Made by a program: the position numbers and the translations under genes
NCBI RefSeq assembly: GCF_013337115.1
Contig: NZ_SGWE01000004.1
Coordinates: forward strand, 1,126,001 to 1,190,000
Origin: Deinococcus sp. JMULE3
GTDB taxonomy: Bacteria; Deinococcota; Deinococci; Deinococcales; Deinococcaceae
Length of the DNA: 64,000 bases
Direction of reading: 5' to 3'
Part shown: positions 40,488-50,999 of the stretch, piece by piece
Position numbering within the stretch: position 1 is the stretch's first letter
Layout: each line of letters opens with the position of its first letter
Notes under the pieces: model-generated
Databases searched by the model: none
Seen by the model: the letters and a program-made list of their open reading frames with translations, nothing else
Told to the model about the DNA's origin: nothing

Positions 40488-40515
40488 TGCGCGGCGCAAC
40501 TGACCGGCCGACCCG

Positions 40516-40521
40516 TATACT
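40516..40521 (+). promoter_or_regulatory. -10 element upstream of mini-ORF and nucleotidyltransferase gene
   Basis: TATACT is a near-consensus -10. Transcription would start about 40528, a few bases before the mini-ORF ATG at 40535. Confidence 0.55.
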
Positions 40522-40534
40522 CCCCGCACGCCCC

Positions 40535-40576
40535 ATGACCCTCACCCGTCCCCCCACCCAGCGGTACCGCCCGTGA
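40535..40576 (+). CDS. 13-codon upstream ORF coupled to the nucleotidyltransferase
   Basis: ATG at 40535 opens MTLTRPPTQRYRP and stops at TGA 40574-40576, which overlaps the GTG start of the next gene (40573) in the classic GTGA arrangement. Because that GTG has no SD of its own, ribosomes may reach it by reinitiation after this peptide. It is Arg/Pro/Thr-rich; no known leader-peptide family is recognised. Confidence 0.4.
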   Translation: MTLTRPPTQRYRP

Positions 40577-41610
40577 AAGGCCTGATCCTGGCCGCCGGTC
40601 GCGGCAGCCGCCTGCTGCCGATCAGCGCCACGCGGCCCAAGCACGCCGTGCCGGTCGCCGGCGTGCCGATCATCGCGCGGGCCGTGCAGGCGCTGCGGGA
40701 CGCCGGGGTGCAGGACATCGGGATCGTGACCAGCCCGTCCAGCGAGCAGGACCTGCGCGACGCCACGCAGCACAGCGGGCACCTGACGTTCATCCGCCAG
40801 TACGACCCGCTGGGCACCGGGCACGCCGTCCTGACCGCCCGGCACTTCCTGGAGGGCAGCCCGACGCTGCTGTACCTGGGGGACAACCTCTTTCAGGATG
40901 CCCTGACGCCCATGATCAGTGCCCTGCGCTACGGGGACGCCGTGATCGGCGTGAAGGAAGTCCCGAACCCGCAGGCGTACGGCGTGGCGGTCGTGAAGGC
41001 CGGGCGCCTGCTGCGCCTCGTGGAGAAACCCCGCACGCCCGAGAGCAACCTCGCCGCGTGCGGCGTGTTCAGCTTCAAGAGCGCCCTGATCGACATTCTG
41101 GAGGACCTGCCGCACAGCACCCGCGGCGAGATCGAGTTCCCGCAGGCCCTCACGGCGCTGCTCTCGCGGGGCGGACAGGTGCGCGCCGTGGAATTCAAGG
41201 GCTTCTGGAGCGACGCCGGCGCCCCCGAGGACCTGCTCAGCGCGAACACCCACTACCTGCGTACCCTGGAGGAACGCGTGGAGGGCCGCGTGGAACGCAG
41301 CACCCTCACCGGTCCGGTCGTGATCGAGGCGGGCGCCGTCGTCGAGGACAGCGTCATCCAGGGTCCGGTATGGATCGGACCGCACGCCACCGTGCGCGGC
41401 GCGACCCTGGGGCCGTTCGTGAGCGTCGGCGCGCACGCCCGCGTGGACAGCGCCCAGATCAGCGGCAGCCTGATCGACGAGTTCGCCCGCGTGCTGCACC
41501 CCACCCGGCCCATCCACCGCAGCCTGATCGGACGGCACGCGCTGGTCACCGCGCCCAGCGACACCGGGCTGCAGATGGTCATCGGGGACCGCAGCATCAT
41601 GCGCATGTGA
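40573..41610 (+). CDS. Sugar nucleotidyltransferase (RmlA/GlmU-like, long form)
   Basis: The 345-residue enzyme has an N-terminal nucleotidyltransferase fold (LILAAGRGSRLLPISATRPKHAVPV, the GxGxRL-type loop with the following Lys; LYLGDNLF with the metal-binding Asp; LRLVEKPRTPESNLA) and a C-terminal left-handed beta helix made of hexapeptides (VVIEAGAVVEDSVIQGPVWIGPHATV). This is the glucose-1-phosphate thymidylyltransferase long form or an archaeal-type bifunctional enzyme; it makes NDP-sugars for surface polysaccharides. The start is the GTG at 40573, coupled to the mini-ORF. The 3' end has a small duplication of CATGCGCATGTGA. Confidence 0.9.
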   Translation: MKGLILAAGRGSRLLPISATRPKHAVPVAGVPIIARAVQALRDAGVQDIGIVTSPSSEQDLRDATQHSGHLTFIRQYDPLGTGHAVLTARHFLEGSPTLLYLGDNLFQDALTPMISALRYGDAVIGVKEVPNPQAYGVAVVKAGRLLRLVEKPRTPESNLAACGVFSFKSALIDILEDLPHSTRGEIEFPQALTALLSRGGQVRAVEFKGFWSDAGAPEDLLSANTHYLRTLEERVEGRVERSTLTGPVVIEAGAVVEDSVIQGPVWIGPHATVRGATLGPFVSVGAHARVDSAQISGSLIDEFARVLHPTRPIHRSLIGRHALVTAPSDTGLQMVIGDRSIMRM

Positions 41611-41725
41611 CCCGGCCGCACCGTCATGCGCATGTGAAGCCACCGGGTGATGCGGCGGCGAACCGGCCTGACCCTTGAGTGTCCCCACACCCGCCCGGCC
41701 CCCGCGCGGGCGTACGCTGGGCGGC

Positions 41726-41926
41726 ATGACTCAAACGGACGGGACGGCCCCCACGCCCCCAGCCTCCGCGACGACAGCCTCGGCACCTACGGGCGAGGTT
41801 CTGATCAGCGGTCTGGACACCGGCCCGCAGGCGCACGAACGGGAGAACCTCTCCCCCACCGACAGTCACGCCCAGTTCCTGCCCAGAGACCACCCGGCCC
41901 AGGAACCCACCGACGAGGACGGCTGA
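41726..41926 (+). CDS. Small Thr/Pro/Ala-rich acidic protein
   Basis: The 66-residue protein ([20 protein letters not shown] ... [10 protein letters not shown]) is Cys-free and lacks hydrophobic stretches except a short EVLISGL, so it is probably disordered. A TACGCT -10 box (41713-41718) ends 7 nt before the ATG, the leaderless pattern. It lies between the nucleotidyltransferase and yebC on the same strand. No family is recognised; it resembles in composition the small proteins at 18384 and 32295. Confidence 0.55.
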   Translation: MTQTDGTAPTPPASATTASAPTGEVLISGLDTGPQAHERENLSPTDSHAQFLPRDHPAQEPTDEDG

Positions 41927-42018
41927 AGGCGGCCCCGCGCACCCCTGCGCTAGAATGCTCCCTGCACGCGCCCCCGACACACCGAGTGGGCGCAGTTTCA
42001 CGCAAGGAGACGTTGAAC

Positions 42019-42747
<729 letters not shown>

Positions 42748-42751
42748 GGGT

Positions 42752-42817
42752 CGATAGTTGAAAGTTGATGGTTGATGGAGGACACACCCTCTATCAACCA
42801 TCAACTTTGACCTATCA
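42752..42817. repeat. Intergenic inverted repeat, family 3, copy 4
   Basis: Starting 5 nt after the yebC stop, ~28 bases built from GTTGATG-like units pair with a matching right arm of CATCAAC units, with only a few mismatches and a ~9-nt loop (GGACACACC). It separates convergent yebC and the amidohydrolase gene and probably acts as a bidirectional terminator. Confidence 0.75.
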
Positions 42818-42821
42818 CCCC

Positions 42822-44336
42822 CTACAGCACCAGCGCCTGGGCGTTCCCCCCGAGGCGGTCCCAGAGGGTGAAGGCGGCGCGGGCGCCGGGGCGGATGATG
42901 CCCTCATCAATCCAGCCGGCGGCGAGGGCGGGGCCGCGCGTGTGGGCCCACAGGACGTCCAGTTCGGTCAGGGCTTCCCCTGGCGCGAGGCGCGCTCCGC
43001 TGTCGTCCACGCGGGTGATCGCCGCGGCGAAGTTCGCGCGGTACTCGGGCGGCGCGACCGGGGCGTCACTGCCGAACGCGAGGACCGCCCCGGCGTCCTG
43101 CAGGGACCGGAAGGCGTAACTGAGGCCCTCCAGGTGCGGCATGAGGTCGCGGATCATGGGGCCGTCCGCCTGGAGGTGGATGGGCTGCACGCTGGCGGTC
43201 AGGCCCCGGAAGCGCGGGAGGTCCTCGGCGCGCAGGTGCTGGGCGTGCTCGACGCGCAGGCGGATGCCGCGCGCCTCGGCGTGGGGGCGCAGGCGGTCGT
43301 AGGCGTTCAGGACCTCGGTGTTCGCGCGGTCCCCGATGGCGTGCGTGACAGGCGTCAGGCCCAGCTCGATCGCCTCGCGGCCCAGCTCCGCGATGAGGTC
43401 CGGCGGGTCGAGCGGCATCCCCGTGCCGGAGCCGTCCGCGAAGCCGGGCGCGTGCAGCCACGCGGTGCGGCTGCCGAGCGCGCCGTCCGCGAAGAACTTC
43501 ACCCCACCCCACTGGAACAGGCCGCCCGGCGCGCGGGCCAGTCCCAGCGCGCGGGCGTGCCCGAGGCGGTCATGCGGCAGGCACGCCCACACCCGCAGCG
43601 GCAGCTCGCCCTGCTGCGCCAGCGTCTGCAGCGCGCGGGGGGCCTCGGGCGACTCGAAGGCCATGGTGTGGGCACTCACGTACCCGCGCGCCGCCAGATC
43701 CGCCGCGCCCGCCCGCGCCGCCGCGAGGTACGCCGCGCCCGTCGGTTCCGGAATCACCCGCGCCACGAGATCCGACGCGTGCTCCAGCAGGCACCCCAGG
43801 GGCCGCACGATCCGCCCGCCCTCCGGGTCCGGGGTGCCCTCGTGAATCCCGGCCAGCCGCAGCGCGGCGCTGTTCGCCCAGCTCAGGTGCAGGTCCCGCG
43901 AGTACAGCAGCACCGGATGGTGCGGACTCACCTCGTCCAGCAACGCCGCCGACGGATACCCGTTCAGGCCCAGTTCCGACAGCAGGAACCCTCCACCACG
44001 AATCCAGGTGCCGGGCGGCGTGTTCATCACCTGCTGCGCCACGCGCGCCTGCACCTCCGTCACACTCCGCGCGCCATGCAGACTGACCTGGGACAGCGAG
44101 AACCCGTACGTCACGAGATGAATGTGCGCCTCCGCCAGCCCCGGCGTCAGCAGCAGATCCCGGTGATCCAGCACCCGCGCGCCCGGCGCCAGCGCCCCCA
44201 CCTCCTCGCGCGAGCCCACCGCCAGCACCCGCCCGCCCCCCACCAGCACCGCGCCCACCTCGGGCCGCTCGTCATCCAGCGTCACGACGCGCGCCAGCAC
44301 CACCGTCAAGTCCAGCCCCAGATCCTGAGTTTCCAT
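42822..44336 (-). CDS. Amidohydrolase family protein (YtcJ-like)
   Basis: The 504-residue metal-dependent hydrolase belongs to amidohydrolase_3: [18 protein letters not shown] carries the HxH metal motif, [13 protein letters not shown] the third His, [12 protein letters not shown] the fourth, and [18 protein letters not shown] the catalytic Asp region. Family members deacylate amino acids or hydrolyse cyclic amides; the substrate is unknown. The ATG at 44336 was chosen because a TAGGCT -10 ends 8 nt before it; a longer frame from 44396 is unsupported. It is divergent from the REC-BTAD gene. Confidence 0.9.
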   Translation of the reverse strand: METQDLGLDLTVVLARVVTLDDERPEVGAVLVGGGRVLAVGSREEVGALAPGARVLDHRDLLLTPGLAEAHIHLVTYGFSLSQVSLHGARSVTEVQARVAQQVMNTPPGTWIRGGGFLLSELGLNGYPSAALLDEVSPHHPVLLYSRDLHLSWANSAALRLAGIHEGTPDPEGGRIVRPLGCLLEHASDLVARVIPEPTGAAYLAAARAGAADLAARGYVSAHTMAFESPEAPRALQTLAQQGELPLRVWACLPHDRLGHARALGLARAPGGLFQWGGVKFFADGALGSRTAWLHAPGFADGSGTGMPLDPPDLIAELGREAIELGLTPVTHAIGDRANTEVLNAYDRLRPHAEARGIRLRVEHAQHLRAEDLPRFRGLTASVQPIHLQADGPMIRDLMPHLEGLSYAFRSLQDAGAVLAFGSDAPVAPPEYRANFAAAITRVDDSGARLAPGEALTELDVLWAHTRGPALAAGWIDEGIIRPGARAAFTLWDRLGGNAQALVL

Positions 44337-44410
44337 GCCCGCCCAGCCTACGCCACCCACCCATGCAGGGGCAGCCACGCGCACCCGCACCCGCACAGCA
44401 CCCGGACGCC

Positions 44411-44419
44411 TGTTACACT
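44411..44419 (+). promoter_or_regulatory. Extended -10 promoter of the REC-BTAD gene, leaderless type
   Basis: TGT followed by TACACT (44414-44419) gives an extended -10; it ends 6 nt before the ATG (44426). Confidence 0.55.
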
Positions 44420-44425
44420 CAACGT

Positions 44426-45460
44426 ATGCCCCGCATCCTCGTGGTGGATGACGACGCCGCCATCCTCAAGCTTGTCAGCGTGATCCTGTCCCGCGCCGGG
44501 CACGAGGTGCGAACCAGCACCCACCCCGTCGAAGCCCTCGACCTCCTGAAAGTCTTCACGCCGGACCTCGTCATCAGCGACGTCGTCATGCCCTACATGA
44601 CCGGCCTGGAATTCCTGGAGAAAATCCGCGCCAACGAACAGATGGCCAGCCTGCCGTTCATGCTGCTCTCCAGTCACGCCGAACGCGGCGACGTCCGGCG
44701 CGGCATGAACCTCGGCGCGGACGACTACCTGCCCAAACCCTTCACGCCCCAGGACCTCACCAGCGCCATCGACGCCCGATTGCGCCGCGCCGGACTGAAC
44801 CAGCAGAACGAAAACCAGATGCAGGCCAAAGGCCTCGGCACCGCCCAGGTCATCTGGAAAGGCAGCACCGTCACCTGGGTCAGCCGCAAAGCCCTCGAAC
44901 TGTTCTTCTACCTCCTGGAACACAAGGAAGTCACCAGCTGGGAAGCCGCCGAAGCCCTCTGGCCCGAAAAGGACGAAGCGCGCGCCAGCAGCCTCTTCCA
45001 CACCACCCTCCACCGCCTGCGCCGATCCCTGAGCAACGAATCCGTCGTCAGCACCAACCGCCGCTACGCCCTCGCCAGCGACCTGAACCCCGAATACGAC
45101 GTGCAACGCTTCGAACTGCTCGCCGCGCAGGCCGAACAGGGCAGCCTGGGCCTCGAAGAACTCCGCGAACTCGTCGCGCAGTACGGCAACTACCTCCCCG
45201 GCACCGACAGCCCCTGGGCCGACGACGTCCGCGCCCGCCTCGAACAGAAACAACTCACCCTCCTCGGCATCGCCGCCCGCGCCGCCACCACCGCCGGACG
45301 CGACCGCGACGCCGCGCAGTTCCACCAGCGCGCCCTCGCCATCGACCCCATGAGCGAACACGACTGGCAGGGCCTCGCCAAAGCCCTCGACACCATCGGC
45401 GACCCCCGCGCCCGCCTCGCCGCCCAACGCGAAGCCTGGTGGGCCGTCGACCTCGACTGA
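44426..45460 (+). CDS. Response regulator with C-terminal winged-helix/BTAD domain
   Basis: The 344-residue protein joins a CheY-like receiver (acidic DDD 8-10, phosphoacceptor D52 in [16 protein letters not shown], Lys in [12 protein letters not shown]) to a SARP-like effector: an atypical winged helix ([33 protein letters not shown] ... [14 protein letters not shown]) and a bacterial transcriptional activation domain with TPR helices up to the end. REC-BTAD fusions are rarer than OmpR types. No kinase gene is nearby. A leaderless promoter precedes it. It should act as a phosphorylation-controlled activator; the targets are unknown. A strong terminator follows. Confidence 0.9.
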   Translation: MPRILVVDDDAAILKLVSVILSRAGHEVRTSTHPVEALDLLKVFTPDLVISDVVMPYMTGLEFLEKIRANEQMASLPFMLLSSHAERGDVRRGMNLGADDYLPKPFTPQDLTSAIDARLRRAGLNQQNENQMQAKGLGTAQVIWKGSTVTWVSRKALELFFYLLEHKEVTSWEAAEALWPEKDEARASSLFHTTLHRLRRSLSNESVVSTNRRYALASDLNPEYDVQRFELLAAQAEQGSLGLEELRELVAQYGNYLPGTDSPWADDVRARLEQKQLTLLGIAARAATTAGRDRDAAQFHQRALAIDPMSEHDWQGLAKALDTIGDPRARLAAQREAWWAVDLD

Positions 45461-45466
45461 CACACA

Positions 45467-45513
45467 CACATGAGGCAGGCCCGGCACACCCGTGACCGGG
45501 CCTGCCACATGTG
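45467..45513. terminator. Long hairpin terminator after the REC-BTAD gene
   Basis: CACATG-A-GGCAGGCCCGG (45467-45484) pairs with CCGGGCCTGCC-A-CATGTG (45496-45513): 17 bp with one A/A mismatch and an 11-nt loop. Confidence 0.75.
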
Positions 45514-45564
45514 CGGCACCACCCCACCCGACCGCCCGGTACGCTAACTGAACCGGAGGTCAAC

Positions 45565-46692
45565 ATGTTCGACACCAGGGAACCCCTCACCGGCAAACCA
45601 CCCCAACCCAGAACCCCCACCCCACCCACACCCCGCCCACTCAAAGCAGGCACCCAGACCTGGCAACGCACCTTCCGCGGCGCCGGCAACGGCGTCACCT
45701 TCCAACTCCGCATCATCCGAAAACCCAACGGCCACCTCACCGCCCGCTACCAGGCCACCCCCGGCCAGGGCAGCGGCTGGCACCTCGAAGGGCAACTCCG
45801 CGACGACAACACCTTCACCCTGAAAGGCACCGAAAACAAAGCCGAATTTCAGGGAAAAATCAGCCCCGACGGCAAAACTGTCACCAGCAGCTTCACGAAT
45901 CGGACTTCATCTGGTGTGTTTCAAGCTCCAAATCTGATTCTTGCGGTTATTCCCGTTGCGCTTCCCTCGACGCGCGCTCCTGCAACGGGTGCGATTCAGG
46001 CACCGTCCACTGAGAATGCGGCACCTGCGGCACAAACCTCACATATAGACAGATCTGATGTCTCCCAGAATGTAATTGCCGCCCTTAATGCCTCGAACTA
46101 CACGCCAAAAACAATGGGCAGGAAAGACAGGCACGAGGTATTCTTCAACATTGTCAAATCTTTTCGCAGCTTGGGAGTACCACACCCAGAGCTTATTGCT
46201 GCTCAATGGGCTACCGAGTCAGGCTGGGGGCGGTCACATTCAGGAAAGAACAATGTGTTTGGGATCAAAGAATTCGATCCCAAAAAGCCCAGGACATTTG
46301 CCGCAACAAAAGAGTGGGATCCAAAACTTCAAAGACTAGTTGATAAGATGGAGCCTTTCGCCGACTATGATGACTATGCAGATGCATTTATAGCCCGCGC
46401 CAACTTTACGATCGATAATCCGAGGTACTCGAAGGCCGGCTACTTTGAAGCGAAAAATCTAAGGGAAGCCGCTTACGCAATCGACAAAGCGGGATATGCA
46501 AATACAGGCAAGCTCGGAATTTATGCGGAAAGCTTGATCGCAATTATGAAGGGGTGCGGAATCGATGTCGAGAGAGAAGCATCCAGCCCTGGAATCACCC
46601 CTCCAAAACACACACCGGAAGGAGTAATCCAAAGCGCGCAGACTTCAATACTTCCAGATCAACTGGATAAACTAATCAATCTCAAGTCATAA
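45565..46692 (+). CDS. Glucosaminidase-domain protein, chimeric composition
   Basis: This 375-residue protein would cleave peptidoglycan glycan strands. Residues 1-28 are Pro/Thr-rich; residues ~28-125 form a beta-rich domain (WQRTFRGAGNGVTFQLRIIR; FTLKGTENKAEFQGKI); 126-160 is a linker; residues ~165-335 match the FlgJ/LytG-like glucosaminidase fold, with the catalytic Glu probably E218 in QWATESGWG, then NNVFGIK and GYANTGKLGIYAESLI. There is no signal peptide, so it may be delivered by another route or act after lysis. GGAGG lies 5 nt before the ATG. Codons up to about residue 95 are GC-rich like the genome; the rest is clearly AT-richer. It is the first gene of a three-gene cassette. Confidence 0.87.
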   Translation: MFDTREPLTGKPPQPRTPTPPTPRPLKAGTQTWQRTFRGAGNGVTFQLRIIRKPNGHLTARYQATPGQGSGWHLEGQLRDDNTFTLKGTENKAEFQGKISPDGKTVTSSFTNRTSSGVFQAPNLILAVIPVALPSTRAPATGAIQAPSTENAAPAAQTSHIDRSDVSQNVIAALNASNYTPKTMGRKDRHEVFFNIVKSFRSLGVPHPELIAAQWATESGWGRSHSGKNNVFGIKEFDPKKPRTFAATKEWDPKLQRLVDKMEPFADYDDYADAFIARANFTIDNPRYSKAGYFEAKNLREAAYAIDKAGYANTGKLGIYAESLIAIMKGCGIDVEREASSPGITPPKHTPEGVIQSAQTSILPDQLDKLINLKS

Positions 46693-46732
46693 AAAAATCT
46701 ACACCATAAAAGAAATAAATTTAGCCCGCTCG

Positions 46733-47419
46733 TTGATAGTTAAAATACAAGATAATAAGATAAAAGGCGATTTATTTGAAATACTTCAATCCAAGATACC
46801 CTATCGCAATCAGAGAAACAACCAGTCCATCGGATTGCAGTCCGATCGCTGGTCTTATAAAGGTCGAGATGGGGGAACCCATTGGGTAGTCTACACCGGC
46901 AAGCCGATAGGCGATATCATGTGCAATTTAACTTCCCTAGCAATGGTTTTGGAGACATTAGGCATTGAAAATCCGTCAGATGGGCAGTATGAGGATTTTT
47001 TAGAAAATGTGAGACGTAAAAACAGCCTGCCACCCAGGACAACAGAAGGCGGTTGGGCGGGCGTAGCCCGACAACTTAAAGCACGTAAAGTAGTGCGTAA
47101 AGATAATTTTAGAGGCGATTACAGTGAATGGAAAGATGAGATTCTTCCATACCTGAGAAACGGCAATGGAGTTATGATGAGTCTAAACGGCCACATCATT
47201 AGGCTGCAATCGATCACAAGCAATGGCATCACGGTCGATGATCCTTACGGAAGATTGCCTAGTCTTTTGAACTACAGGCCAAGCAACGTCACGGGAAGCT
47301 ACAACGGAAACCTCAATGCAAGAAATAGAGAGGCAGGAATTGGAGAAGATACAGTTTTCCCCTGGAATCAGGTTAGCAAATTCACATTCCATTGGATTGC
47401 CGCATTTGAGAGGAGATAA
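46733..47419 (+). CDS. C39-like papain-fold cysteine peptidase
   Basis: The 228-residue product has a C39_2-type triad: Cys64 in IMCNLTSLAMVLETLG, His154 in SLNGHIIRLQSI, and Asp169/170 in GITVDDPYG. The Gln/Asn before Cys is replaced by IM, slightly unusual. No signal peptide is seen. The start is a TTG (46733) without clear SD; the frame is open upstream into the preceding gene, so the true start may differ. The first bases are very AT-rich (46741-46800 has 15 G+C of 60), unlike the genome. It is directly followed by the next gene (TAA-ATG). It could cut peptide cross-links or a leader peptide; the role is unknown. Confidence 0.75.
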   Translation: MIVKIQDNKIKGDLFEILQSKIPYRNQRNNQSIGLQSDRWSYKGRDGGTHWVVYTGKPIGDIMCNLTSLAMVLETLGIENPSDGQYEDFLENVRRKNSLPPRTTEGGWAGVARQLKARKVVRKDNFRGDYSEWKDEILPYLRNGNGVMMSLNGHIIRLQSITSNGITVDDPYGRLPSLLNYRPSNVTGSYNGNLNARNREAGIGEDTVFPWNQVSKFTFHWIAAFERR

Positions 47420-48049
47420 ATGAAAACTTTTGTCGCCATCTTCTTAATATTTACCTCATATTCAATTAGCAATGCGGCCAATATAAATTTTGTATGGCAG
47501 TCACTTCCACCAAATGCTCTACCTACCCTAAAATATGATCCCGAAATAAAAAAAATACAGATTTTGACGCCAGTATCCAGAAATAAAATACTAACTTTCC
47601 CCAATAACCTGATTGATTACAAGAACCAGTACGCAATCCTCGATCTTGACGAAGGCAGTTACCTAGAATTCACCGTCTGGAGTGGGAAAGGTGGAGTTGG
47701 CGCAGTGGGCCTGAACCGTTACCGCGGGGACGAGGATGCGCAGGCCCTGTATCTGTTTGATTCCGCATTTAAGTTGCGAAACATCACTGACATGCTGCGG
47801 GTTTCTCCTAAAGACGCTGGGGCGTTCTATAAAAAGATCACGGGTGTCAGTCCGAAAGGGCCAGTGCGGACGGCGGTGAATCTGCCGAGGTTCGGGACGA
47901 GCATCGTGATCTCCCTGAAGCCGGATGACGATCGGCTGCTGGCGAAGTGCACGGTATTGGCAAACAACGACTACACGTGTGGGGATCGTCTGGACGTGTT
48001 GAAGCTGGTCTGGACGGGCGCGGGGTTCAAGCGGGTTCCGTTGAGGTGA
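47420..48049 (+). CDS. Secreted protein of unknown function, cassette gene 3
   Basis: The 209-residue protein has a signal peptide (MKTFVAIFLIFTSYSISNA, cleavage after SNA), so it acts outside the cytoplasmic membrane. The rest is beta-rich without a known motif (FVWQSLPPNALPTLKYD; GSYLEFTVWSGKGG; TSIVISLKPDDDRLLA), with two Cys near the end (KCTVL, YTCGD) that could form a disulfide. The ATG touches the stop of the C39-like gene, so the two are co-translated. The first ~80 codons are AT-rich, the last ~120 GC-rich and native-looking. By position and export it could be an immunity protein for the upstream wall-active enzymes, but that is inference. Confidence 0.78.
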   Translation: MKTFVAIFLIFTSYSISNAANINFVWQSLPPNALPTLKYDPEIKKIQILTPVSRNKILTFPNNLIDYKNQYAILDLDEGSYLEFTVWSGKGGVGAVGLNRYRGDEDAQALYLFDSAFKLRNITDMLRVSPKDAGAFYKKITGVSPKGPVRTAVNLPRFGTSIVISLKPDDDRLLAKCTVLANNDYTCGDRLDVLKLVWTGAGFKRVPLR

Positions 48050-48061
48050 CCCTCTGCGTGA

Positions 48062-48092
48062 AGACGCCCGGGCGTTCTGCTCGGGCGTTTTG
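48062..48092 (+). terminator. Rho-independent terminator after the cassette
   Basis: ACGCCCG (48064-48070) pairs with CGGGCGT (48082-48088) and is followed by TTT, 15 nt after the last stop of the cassette. Confidence 0.65.
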
Positions 48093-48164
48093 CTGTCTGT
48101 GTAGGCTGGTTGGCGTGTGCTGGTGCCGTCTGTGTGGCGGGGTGTGCGGTCTGGGTGGGCGCGC

Positions 48165-48170
48165 TAGACT
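48165..48170 (+). promoter_or_regulatory. -10 element of alaS, leaderless type
   Basis: TAGACT ends 7 nt before the alaS ATG (48178). Confidence 0.55.
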
Positions 48171-48177
48171 TTGCGTT

Positions 48178-50850
<2,673 letters not shown>

Positions 50851-50860
50851 GCTGAACAGC

Positions 50861-50905
50861 ACAGCAGAAGCGGCGGGGGCATGATGCTCCCGCCGCTTCT
50901 GCTGT
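50861..50905. terminator. Perfect 17-bp hairpin terminator after alaS
   Basis: ACAGCAGAAGCGGCGGG (50861-50877) pairs with CCCGCCGCTTCTGCTGT (50889-50905). No T-run. It lies between convergent alaS and the G8 gene. Confidence 0.7.
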
Positions 50906-50999
50906 CCAGTGGTCCACGCGGCCCAGCTGTGGTTCCGCGTCCTGTGTGGTCGGGGTCGCCGGTTCTGTGGCGGCGCCTGACGGTTCGGGGTGGGGGGTG

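Noticed and set aside
45565..48049. Insertion sequence or prophage fragment
   Set aside because: No transposase, integrase, terminal inverted repeats or phage structural genes were found in or around the AT-rich cassette.
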